Source: Congeria kusceri (Eukaryota; Mollusca; Bivalvia; Myida; Dreissenidae). From it: DNA of 64,000 nt. The DNA is taken from contig CM051033.1 in assembly GCA_027627225.1 (NCBI GenBank), forward strand, positions 15,266,058-15,330,057, in the 5' to 3' direction. This document shows, one piece after another, positions 54,109 to 64,000 of the stretch. The stretch's first letter is position 1; each line of letters starts with the position of its first letter. The notes below the pieces were generated by a model that was not told where the DNA came from, did not search any database, and worked only from the letters and a program-made list of their open reading frames with translations. A program made the translations under genes and the position numbers.

Positions 54109-57100
54109 TAGCTCACCTGAGCACAAAGTGCTCATGGTGAGCTTTTGTGATCGTCCGTCGTGCGTGTGTGTGTGCGTGCGTGTGTGCGTGCGTCGTCAAC
54201 TTTTCATTTAAACAACATCTCCTCCTAAACCGCTTGGCAGATTTTCACCAAACTTCACAGGAATGATCCTTGGGTGGACTTCTTTCAAAGTTTTTCAAAT
54301 CTTTCCGGTCCGCTGCATATTTAGGTTACCAGAGCTAAAAATAGATTTAAAAAGTGAAAACTCAGTGCTTTCATATTTGATATGTGACAACCTCTAGTGG
54401 TCCTCTACAAAGATTGTTCAAATGATGCCCCTGGGGTCAAAACTGACCACGCCCCGGGGGTCACATGGTTGATATAGACTTATATAGCAAAATGACTTTA
54501 TAAATCTTCTCCTCTGAAACAGCAAGGCCTAGAGGTTTCCTAGTTTGTATATAACATTGTATAGTGGTCCTCTACAAAGATTGTTCAAATAATGCCCCTG
54601 GGGTCAAAACTGGCCATGCCCCGGGGTCACATTGTTTATATAGACTTATATAGCAAAATGACTTTAAAAATCTCCTCTGAAACAGCAAGGCCCAGAGGTT
54701 TCATATTTGGTATGTAACATTGTGTAGTGGTCCTCTAGAGAGATTGTTCAAATGATGCCCCTGGGGTCAAAACTGGCCACATCCCGGCGGTCACATGGTT
54801 TATATAGACTTACCTGTAAATAGCAAAGTGACTTTAAAAATCTTCTTCTCTGAAACCGCAAGGCCCAGAGGTTTCATATTTGGTATGTAACATTGTATAG
54901 TGGTTCTCTACAAAGACTGTTCAAATGATGCCCCTGGGTTCAAAATTGGCCACACCCCGGGGCCACATGATTTATATAGACTTAAATAGCAAAATGACTT
55001 CAAAAATCTTCTCTGAAACTTCAAGGCCTAGAGGTTTCATATTTGGTATGTAACATTGTATAGTGGTCTTTACAAAGATTGTTAAAATGATGCCCCTGGG
55101 GTCACAACTGGCCAAACCCCGGTGTTCACATGGTTTATATAGACTTCAATAGCAAAATGACTTTAAAAATCTTCTCCTTGGAAACCGCAAGACCCAGAGG
55201 TTTCATATTTGGTATGAAACATTGTTTAGTGGGCCTCTACAAAGATTGTTCAAATAATGCCCCTGGGGTCAAAACTGGCCATGCCCCGGGGGTCACATTG
55301 TTTATTTAAACTTATATAGCAAAATGACTTTAAAAATTTTCTCCTCTGAAACTGCAAGGCCTAGAGTTTTCATATTTGGTATGTAACATTGTATAGTGGT
55401 CATCTACAAAGATTGTTCAAATGATGCCCCTGGGGTCAAAACTGGCCATACCCCAGGGGTCACATGATTTATATAGACTTAAATAGCAAAATGACTTTAA
55501 AGATCTTCTTCTCTGAAACAGCTGGGCCCAGAGGTTTCATATTTGGTATGTAACATTGTATAGTGGTCCTCTACAAAGATTGTTCAAATGATGCCCCTGG
55601 GGTCAAAATTGGCCGCACCCCGGGGGTCACATGGTTTATATAGACTTAAATAGCAAAATGACTTTAAAAATCTCCTCTGAAACTTCAAGGCCTAGAGGTT
55701 TTGTATTTGGTATGTAACATTGTATAGTGGTCGTGTAAAAAGATTGTTAAAATGATGCCCCTGGATTCAAAATTGGACACACCCCGGGGGTCACATGGTT
55801 TATATAGACTTAAAAAGAAAAATGACTTTTAAAATCTTTTCCCCTGAAACCGCAAGGCCCAAAATTTTTATATTTTGTATGTAACATTATATAATGGTCC
55901 CCTACAAAGATTATTCAAATAATGCCCCTGGGGTAAAAACTGGCCACTCCACGGGTGTCACATGGTTTATATTGACTTAAATTGCAAAATTGATTTAAAA
56001 ATCTCTGAAATCTCCAGGCCTAGAGGTTTTATATTTGGTATGTAACATTGCATACTGTAAATATGCAGTCATAAGTGTAGATGTCTCATCAGTCAAGAAG
56101 TTAAAATTCATTCCAGAAGCGTATTTCAAATAATAACCATTCCATAAGTCGAGTTAGAATGATCATAAAACACCATCTGAAAATAGGCCAGAGTATGCCC
56201 TAATATGTAGGTATATATGGTACAGTCTGCAGTAAATGCCTTGAAGCTGAAATCACTGCCAAATCCTCTTTGACAGGTCTTGATGTAGACAAAAACCGGT
56301 TCCAGCCAGTTTAATTAGCAATATGCGATACACGAAAATCATGGGTTTTGTCTGCAGGTTTATTGATACTTTATTGGTGCCTGTTGGTCTAGCTGGGGCC
56401 TAAAGTGGGGAAATAAAGTCAATTAAAATAGAGTATATAGTTTCATTCACAGTTGGCATCTTCATTTAATAATGAAACAGTTATGCATTTTGTCTTAATT
56501 TTCGGTAATTAATAGAAAGGGCAAACTGTGATAATTATGAATTGATTATAGTGTGTGGATTAGCAAATATGCAGGTAAGAAATAAAATGCATTTGACAAA
56601 TATTTCAATATAATATGCTACGATTTTTTGTGAACTGCCTCATAAGTTGAATGTACTTTATAACCACGATTGAAGAGGCTTAAAATCTCGACTTATGACT
56701 GAGTATTTACGGTCCTCTACAAAGGTTGTTAAAATGATGCCCCTGGGGTAAAAACTGTGCACACCCTGGGGGTCACATGGTTTATATGGACTTAAATAGC
56801 AAAATGACTAAAATTCTTCTCCTCTGAAACTGCAAGGCCCAGAGGTTTCATATTTATGGGGTCAAAACTGTGCACACTCCGGGGTTCACATGGTTTTTAT
56901 AGACTTAAATAGCAAAATGACTTTAAAAATCTTCTCCTGTGAAACTGCAAGGCCCAGAGGTTTGATATTTGTTATGTAACATTGTATATTGGTCCTCTAC
57001 ACTGATTGTTCAAATGATGCCACTGGGGTCAAACTGGGCTACCCCGGGGGTCTCGTGGTTTATATAGACTTAAATAGCAAAATTACTTTTAAAATCTCCT

Positions 57101-58006
57101 CTGAAACCGTAAGGCCCAGAGGTTTCATATTTGGTATGTAATATTGTATGGTGGTCCTCTACAAAGATTATTCAAATGATGCCCCTGGGGTCAAAACTGG
57201 GCACACCCCGGGGGTCACATGGTTTATATAGTCTTAAAAGTTAAATAGCAAAATGACTTTAAAAATCTCCTCTGAAACTGCCCAGAGGTTTTGTATTTGG
57301 TATGTAACATTGTATAGTTGTCCTCTACAAAGATTGTTCAAATGATGTCCCAGGGGTCAACACTGGCCCTGCCCTGGGGTCACAATGTTTATATAGACTT
57401 AAATAGCAAAATGACTTTAAAATCTCATCAGAAACCGGAGTGTTTTCGTATTTGATATGTAATATTGTATAGTAGTCCTCTACAAAGATTGTACAAAGTA
57501 TGCCCCTGGGGTAAAAAGTGGCCATGACCCGGGGGGTCACATGGTTTATTTAGACTTGTATGGCAAGTGGGCCTTAAAAATTTTCCTTGTTGAAATAAAC
57601 TGTAAGGCCCGGAGGTTTTATATTTTGCGTGAAACATTGCGGAGTGGTCCTCTACAAAGATTGTTCCAATGATGCCACTGGGGGTCACATGGTTTGTATA
57701 CATTTAAATAGCAAAATGACTTTTAAAATCTCCTCTGAAACTGCAAAGCCCAGTGGTTTCATATTTGGTATGTAACGTTGAATAATGGTCCACTACAAAT
57801 ATTTTTCAAATTATGCCCCTGGGGTAGAAAGTGGCAACGTCGTGTGGGTCACATGGTTTATATAGACTAAAAAATCTTCTGAAACTGCAAGTCCCAGATT
57901 TTTATACTGCGGTAAGGGGTTTAGTGCCATTTTGCACTCTTGTTATTAGCCAATATGATGCCTTAAACTCAGGTGAGCGACCTAGGACCATCATGACCGT
58001 CTTGTT
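54109..58006 (+). mobile_element. F1 element (inner copy), about 17 core units
   Basis: 5' TAGCTCACCTGAGCACAAAG hairpin and a GTGCGTG-type microsatellite, then units of about 170 bp with TTTGGTATGTAACATTGTAT, GTGGTCCTCTACAAAGATTG, TGATGCCCCTGGGGTCAAAA and GGTCACATGGTTTATATAGA. 3' CTCAGGTGAGCGACCTAG, a GACCATCATGACC-type hairpin with changes, and GTCTTGTT. A MITE interrupts it at 56055-56712. Confidence 0.9.
56055..56712. mobile_element. MITE inside the inner F1 copy
   Basis: Ends CTGTAAATATGCAGTCATAA and (complement) CCGTAAATACTCAGTCATAA continue with GT.GAGAT. Flanking core units allow the edges to be seen: ACATTGCATA before, GTCCTCTACAAAGG after. 658 bp, no ORF. Confidence 0.75.
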
Positions 58007-59227
58007 CCATTGTTGTTAACAACCATAACATACAATATAAAATACATTTAATCAATATCAAACTACGATATGACCACGCAAATCCGAAACGCGTATCCGA
58101 ATTTTACGAGACATACACACATATTCTATCTACATTAGTTATGCACATGTTGTTCATGTAAAACCCAAACCCGTGGTTAGCTAAACAATAAAAAGCCCTC
58201 GAAAATTATGCTGACAATCACAACTTCACGTCATCCGCATGGAAAGCGTTGACGAATTGACAGTGAAATAAAAATAAAGGCGCGAAAATCCGGATTAAAC
58301 GGGATTTATTTACGGCAGTTGGGGAAATAAGATTATGATTAAAGAGCTTGAAAAAAATATCATGATCAGATGTACGACCGATTCGCAAAATGTGGTTCAC
58401 AATAAAGCGGAGGTGTATTAAATTGCTCCGATATTAGGGTTATTTTTATCGAGTTACATATAGGAATGGAATAAGTCTTGAAAAAGCTGTCGGACGGTAG
58501 GACCGACTCTTGGTAAATAAATGTCGGACCCACTCAAAATTTGCCGGTCATGTCCGTCGGACGGACGGTTTTCGGGAAGTCTGCTCCTATGAAACCGCAA
58601 GGCCCAGAGGTTTCATATTTGGTATGTAACATTGCATAGTGGTCCTCTACAAAGATTGTTCGAACGATGCCCCTGGGGTCAAATCTGGGTCCACCCCGGG
58701 GGTCACATGGTTTATATAGACTTAAATAGCAGAATGACTTTTAAAATCTTCTCTGAAAACTCAAGGCCCAGAGGTTTCATATTTGGTATGTAACATTGTA
58801 TAAAAGTCCTCTACAAAGATTGTTCAAGTGGGTCAGAACTGGCCAGACCCCCGTGGCTCACATGGTTTATATAGACTTAAATTGCCAAATGACTTTAAAA
58901 TCTTCTCCTCTGAAACAGCAAGGCCGAGAGGTTTCATATTTGGTATGTAACATTGTAAAGTGGTCCTCTATAATGATTGTTAATGATGCCCCTGGGGTCA
59001 AAACTGGCCACACCCCGGGGGGTCACAATGTTTATATAGACATATAACAAAATTACTTTAAAAATCTTCTTTCCTAAAACCGCAAGGCCTGGAGGTTTCA
59101 TGTTTGGTACAAAGATTGTTCAAATGATGCCCATGGGGTCAAAACTGGCCACACCCCGGGGGCTCGCCTGGTTTATATTGACGTAAATGGCAAAATGATT
59201 TAAAATTTCTTCTCTGAAACCACAAGG

Positions 59228-60060
59228 CCCAGAGGTTTCATAAAATTGGGCAAAACATTATATCGAGATCTCGATTTGGATTGCATTTGGGATGGGTGGG
59301 GTCAAGGTAAAGGTCACTGTTACTAAAAACGGTTTCCGCTCAATAACTTTAGAACTCTTTGAGATATTGTAATGAAACTTAATACATAGATACCTTATAT
59401 CGACACCTCGCAAAAGATTGCATATGGGGTTGGAGGGGTCACGGTCATTGTCACTGTTAACTAAAAATAGAAAAATGGTTTCCGCTCAATATCTTGAGAA
59501 CGCATTGAGATATTTTAATGAAACTTAATACATAAATACATTATATTGAGACCTCGATTGGGATTGCATATGGGGTGGGTGGGGTCAATGTTAAGGTCAC
59601 CGTTATTAATATAGAAAAATGGTTTCCGTTAAATATTTTGAGAACGCATTGAGCTATTTTAATGTACCTTTTATCGAGACATTGCTTGGGATTGCATATG
59701 GGGTGGGTGGTGGTCAAGGTCGACGTTACTGAAAATAGAAAAACGGTTTCCGCTCAACAACTTGAGAACGCATTGCGATTGTTAATGAAACTTAATACAC
59801 ATATCTTATATCGAGACCTCACTTGGGTTTTCTTATGGGGTGCGTGGGGTCAAGATCTCTGTTATTAAAAGTAGAAAAACGGATTGCGCTCAATAACTTA
59901 AGAACGCATTGAGATATTTTAATGAAACTTTATACATGTATACCTTATATCAAGACCTTGCATTACGTATGTGGTGGGTGGGGTCAAGGTCAAGGTCACT
60001 GTTACTAAAAAGTGAAAAACAGTTTATCAATAATTTGATAACGTATTGAGATATTTAAAT
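59228..60060 (+). repeat. About five units of the copy-D core within an F1 element
   Basis: Units share TTCCGCTCAATAACTT-AGAAC, GCATTGAGATATTTTAATGA, TACATAGATACCTTATATCG and GGGTGGGGTCAAGGTCA, the same unit as in 46891-48348. The switch from F1 units is at about 59228. Confidence 0.88.
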
Positions 60061-60117
60061 GAACCTTCATACATAGATATCAGATGAGCGACCTAGGGCC
60101 ATCGTGGCCCTCTTGTT

Positions 60118-60720
60118 GAGTTACCTACCAAACGCACTAGTGAGTTTATGTTTTTTGTATCATTTTCTGTTGTGACTGCTACTAGTATATTGTATTGTGC
60201 TTATTATGAGCCAACTACATTGGAATAAATGACTAAAAACTTTCATTACAAGAGTTTGGCTACTGCTGATGCAGCTGAAGCTTCGTATCACAATAAGCGA
60301 CGGAGAAGGTTTAGCAGTAGATAAGCTTGATGATCAGATGGTTATTCACTGTACATGCTCCAATAGGTGCTGGGGATAATGAAATCAATCTTTCTGAAGA
60401 GGAGTCTATAAATGATGAAGATACATGTAGTTTCACGGATGTCTTTGTAACCATGTCCACAAGCCTTGGTACATCTTTTGTGGTTCGAGAACTGGTACAC
60501 CACGCTATATGTAAAGCAAATTACCATAAAGTCAGAAACAAAACGTCATATTTGAAAGTAATCCACCGAAACCTTTATTGGCTTACCTACAAAATTCATT
60601 AGTTAACTTATGGATTTTGTGTATCATTTTCTATGTTGTGACTGCTATATTGTATTGTATTTATTAAGTGCAAAATACTAGGAATAAATAACCAGACCTT
60701 CCCTTACATGTGTTTGTCTA
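60118..60720 (+). repeat. Direct duplication of about 120 bp flanking a gene fragment
   Basis: 60118-60240 and 60574-60710 share TTACCTAC-AAA, TTTGTATCATTTTCT-TGTTG, GTGACTGCTA, ATATTGTATTGT and GGAATAAAT. AATAAA hexamers at the end of each suggest old 3' ends of transcripts. Confidence 0.7.
60301..60425 (+). pseudogene. Fragment copied from exon 9 of the zinc-finger gene
   Basis: GATAATGAAATCAATCTTTC and TGAAGAGGAGTCTATAAATG are shared exactly with about 50030-50060, and GGTTTAGCAGTAGATA...GATGATCAGATG matches about 49930-49960. The two matched blocks are closer together than in the gene and in different frames, so the piece is broken. It encodes DNEINLSEEESINDED in one frame. No zinc finger or splice site lies near it. 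Confidence 0.75.
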
Positions 60721-60737
60721 CTAAAGATTGAATTAAA

Positions 60738-60850
60738 GTGAAGTCTGTATCGCGTCCACGCGCGCAATTGTTGACGCATTACGGACGATGCAGGACAGTC
60801 CCACTATACCAAAAGCTTGTCGAACAGGAAGTGCTCTGGTGAGATGAAAT
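60738..60850 (-). mobile_element. F3-type 5' end fragment, minus strand
   Basis: The complement reads CTCACCAGAGCACTTCCTG, TTTTGGTATAGTGGGACTGT, CGTCCGTAATGCGTCAACAA and GAC..CAGACTTCAC, matching the order of the F3 5' region at 32982. Confidence 0.55.
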
Positions 60851-62757
60851 GAAAATGAAAGTGTTGCAAGGAACGTTACTTTTATATTGTTGAACTATAA
60901 AAAGATTCCCAAAACTACAAGCTCTTACGTACGTACACCATACAAGCAAATACCGGTTCTAGCAAGTAGCATGGTGCACTCTAAATAGTGTGAAATTATT
61001 TCTCAATTAAGGAGAAAATATAAAACAGTGTAGAAGTATTTCTGAATTAAGGAGAAATAATAAATCAGCATCAAAAATAATATAAGATAATTACTTGAAT
61101 TTCCAAAATCCCAAATCAAATGCAAAAGTAAGTCCAAAAGTTACATTATTAAATGACACTGAGTACGTTACTAACTTAAAACAGTCCAAACATTACAGAA
61201 AATAATTGACCCTTTCAGACGCTGGATCACATGATTTAATTCCTATATTCTAATTGCTTGTTTACATCTTATTCCTGACTGGATGCCAATACAGACCGTG
61301 GATAATTATATCTCTTTCATAGTGGTTAACATGCATATACATGTATTTATGTTAGAAAGGCAATGAGGTGGTGAAATGAACTTCTAGATCACTGGAGACT
61401 CGACGGCATTCACCGTGCACACCTGACTTACTCTAAAGGTAAATTGTAGCATAATCTCCACGCAACTTCGTCAGATTGATGTCGTCCGTGTAAAAACAGT
61501 CAAAATCATGATGGGTCATTTTGCGTCGACAACACATTTTGTATACACACTCAGTGATGCATTGTGTACTAGAATCCTCATCGTTTACCAGATCAGGTTT
61601 AAACTCGATAGGTTGATGTCCTAAATGAAATCTTCATTCAATTGTATTAATAGTCATTATTACACTTTAAATGACAATTAAACTAAAAATGTGTCCACGT
61701 ACACGGATGCCCCAAACTGTGCAGCCTGTTTTACATGGAGCCGCTTTGTATGCAAAAGGAGAGTTGTCCTTTTATACTATACTTTCTGCTAATGTATTCT
61801 TATTCTGTGAATCAAAACTTTTAGTCCTGACAACAAATCAATAAAGGGTAGTAATTCAGTTTTTGGGCAATTATGAGTTATGGTTCTTGAAAGCTTCACT
61901 TACTGTTCTTATCTTAAATCATTCTGTGAAGAGATAATAAAATGCCTTTTATCATTTTTGAATTATGCTTTGCACACTCATCAATAAAAGGAAGCCATTC
62001 ACTAACTTAACAAGTCAGGTTCTTGCATGCGACACACCATCTGGTTAAATCACCAATTTATCTCAAAATCCCTGAATGCATTATAATATAATGCTCTGGA
62101 CCATTATTTGACCGTGTACCTTGATTAGTAAACCTTGACTTTTCAGTTACTTACCTGATTCTTGCACGCCACGTGCCGCCATATAATTGTTATCACTTCC
62201 GAAGGTAATTCTCTCTCTCTGAGATATTCGCCGAGTCCGAAGTATCACGATGAACCTTGTGGAAAAATACGAATCGGCACTCAGTAGAGTACAATGCTTA
62301 GCAATATCGACGTAATCTTGCGAAAGCGCTTGGTATGCGCAATACCAAATTATCCGAATATAAATATTCGCCCCTATTTGTAGTTTCGCATTATAACCAC
62401 GACTTCACCCAACAGGCAACTAAGCCATTCAATTATGTGATCATACTTTTTAATCTAATGAACAAACAAAAAACTTCTAAATGACTAACTAATCAGAACT
62501 ATAATTTTAGGTCATTTATTTATGACAATGTTTTAACTTCAATACCAAATAAAACTAATAAATCCGACATCCGGTTAAATGCGAAATTCCTACTTCAAGC
62601 TATAAACAGAGCAAATATATTTTCTCCTGACATAGCTACAGAAGGAGGCCAGACATGCATCTGTATTGCACCTGTCAATTGCCAGATTCGGTTGTCTGAT
62701 TGGGTCATTTTGTTGGTGATGCCATTCGGATGTCAGATATAGTCTCTGTCGTTGCCA
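60851..62757. other. Intergenic, nothing recognised
   Basis: AT-rich. A two-fold short repeat of about 42 bp with CTSAATTAAGGAGAAA lies at 60988-61070. No gene-like frame. Confidence 0.5.
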
Positions 62758-62797
62758 GTACTCAGGTGAGCGATTTGGGCCATCATGGCCCTCTTGG
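62758..62797 (+). mobile_element. Solitary F1/F3 3' terminus
   Basis: ACTCAGGTGAGCGATTT, hairpin GGGCCAT-C-ATGGCCC and CTCTTGGTT. No 5' end or core precedes it; diverged F3-like sequence in the other orientation (ACAAACTGCACAAGTTTGGT) follows at about 62870. Confidence 0.7.
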
Positions 62798-63199
62798 TTT
62801 TTATGAACAAGAAGTTGTAACTATGGTGATTATGGTCCCATATTCCACTTCATCCCTAGTCTTCTGTCATAAACAAACTGCACAAGTTTGGTCATGATTT
62901 TGAAATTATTTCTAAGACACGAAGATTTTCAAAGTTTTCAATTAAGCCTTATAAGAAAAATTGCTTCGTCTGCATATTCTGATATTTGTTCTTGATGAGA
63001 GCATTTTTGCTCATTTAACTATATGACTGGAAAATAAAACTGTTACTAAGTCGGCTTTTATACACATTTATGCTTGATATGCACTTTGTTATGTTTTAAA
63101 GAGGTTCAAATTTAACATTCTAAACGTGGGTAGCAATGTTGCATATGAAGTTCAATTAAATTTGAATTATTAGTTCCCGAGGTCTTGCGCAGAAATGAA

Positions 63200-63350
63200 A
63201 ATTTCAGATGGACGGACATATAGGTTGATGGATAAAATTGTCGGGAAAATGCATTTGACAGCCGGGCAAACTGAACGGCAGTTTAATTAAAATTCAGACG
63301 GACATATAATGCGGCCACTATATGCTTCTCCCTACGGAGAGCATACACAT
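63200..63350 (+). mobile_element. 3' end of another hairpin-ended repeat
   Basis: GATGGACGGACATATAGG, then TTCAGACGGACATATAATGC and the hairpin TATGC-TTCTCC-CTAC-GGAGA-GCATA at 63320-63345. It fits as the 3' counterpart of a TATGCCCC-starting family (compare 20410), which is an inference. Confidence 0.45.
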
Positions 63351-64000
63351 ATATTTCGGAGAAATGTTTCTTGAATGATTCTCAGACCATTTTGATTTAT
63401 TAAAACATGTCCAACAGGGACGGGACAGTTTAACCACGGGCATTAATCTTTTCACGAGAAGCTATTTGCAAGTCTCAGTCATGTAAATCCTGTTACTACA
63501 CAATATTTTAAGAAATGACAAAGATAAAGTTATCAATAATTTATTCACAATTAATATTTAGACTTTTACTGACATTGGATTCCACAACATTTTCTAAATC
63601 GGATGAAAATACTGGTAACAATCTAAAGATATTACAATTTATGGGGATGTATATATTGCCGACATTTCATTTATAATACCAGTAAATAAGTTAAAACGAC
63701 AAATTCCATACATTGTATGATACGTTAGGCAAACAATGATGAGGTATGTCAATCACATGTTTGTAGACATTTTAGAACATGTCCTGACAACATATTAAAC
63801 TTTTCTGAATGATGAAGAGATACACTAAATTAATAGCAGCAACCAATGCACTGAAATGCGCTGAAAAACATTTCCAGATTCATTAACAATCGACACCAAA
63901 ACATGATACGACATTCAAAAAAAACAACAACTAATATAGTTCTTTAAAAGAAACGACGTAAATTAATAATGTTCGCCAAGCAAGGGTTGCAACTCACTAT
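63351..64000. other. Intergenic, nothing recognised
   Basis: AT-rich, no repeat or frame of note. Confidence 0.5.

Larger units (their letters stand above)
53927..58583. mobile_element. MITE inserted in the outer F1 element and itself carrying an F1 copy
   Basis: Inverted ends CAGACTTCCAGAAA and (complement) CAGACTTCCCGAAAA, then CGGTCCGAC / CGTCCGACGGAC and TTGCCGG motifs on both sides. Flanks CTCCTT and CTCCTA may be a 6-bp target duplication with one mismatch. Its own sequence, outside the inner F1 copy, is about 760 bp with no ORF. Confidence 0.75.
53008..60117 (+). mobile_element. F1 element (outer copy), split by an insertion
   Basis: 5' end TGGCTCACCTCGGCACAAAG with its GTGCTC and GGTGAGCT hairpin partners. 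Core units of about 170 bp run to 53926 and resume at 58584 (CTCCTATGAAACCGCAAGGC). From 59228 the core changes to the type seen in 46891-48348. It ends CAGATGAGCGACCTA, hairpin GGGCCAT-C-GTGGCCC and CTCTTGTT at 60117. Own length about 2.45 kb. Confidence 0.8.

Overview
The window reads as AT-rich genomic DNA of a metazoan, most likely a bivalve mollusc. That inference rests on spliced genes with GT-AG introns, tRNA-derived SINEs with an AAAC tail, and several families of hairpin-ended, tandem-cored repeats of the kind abundant in bivalves. The species cannot be fixed from sequence alone (a heterodont such as Dreissena or Mya is a guess). There is no sign of a bacterial, organellar or viral genome.

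Only one host gene can be reconstructed: a nine-exon plus-strand gene running from an ATG at 24163 to a stop at 50655. All eight introns have GT-AG ends, every splice phase matches, and the summed coding length (2013 nt) is an exact multiple of three, giving 670 residues. It encodes seven C2H2 zinc fingers followed by a long acidic, serine-rich tail with an in-frame 20-residue tandem repeat. Its exons appear to have been duplicated as pairs (2-3 into 4-5, and 6-7 into 8-9). A broken copy of part of the tail lies at about 60.3 kb.

The rest is dominated by mobile DNA. From left to right: 1-9.6 kb, DNA-transposon derivatives (hAT-like MITEs, one grown into a 27-bp minisatellite, TA-flanked MITEs, a 3.1-kb long-inverted-repeat element). 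12.9-13.8 kb, the 3' end of a LINE with an intact RNase H ORF on the minus strand. 15.3-23.3 kb, a decayed hAT transposon with its own spliced transposase, carrying a mariner remnant and other insertions. 24.2-50.7 kb, the zinc-finger gene, whose introns hold two large minisatellites, a SINE with perfect target duplications, two long hairpins and several nested elements. 53.0-60.1 kb, a three-layer nest. The last 4 kb is nearly empty.

The most interesting signal is a group of element families (called F1-F4 here) that differ in sequence but share one architecture. Each has a 5' hairpin, a core of 130-178 bp tandem units, and an inverted copy of the 5' end placed just inside a terminal 3' hairpin, which in F1-F3 is followed by CTCTTGTT. 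They insert into T runs without target duplication. This is the plan of non-autonomous Helentron-like (rolling-circle) elements. One core array occurs between two different sets of ends (46.9-48.3 kb and 59.2-60.1 kb), so cores seem to be exchanged between families. A relative of one host repeat at 51.5-51.9 kb supplies an empty site that fixes the element ends.
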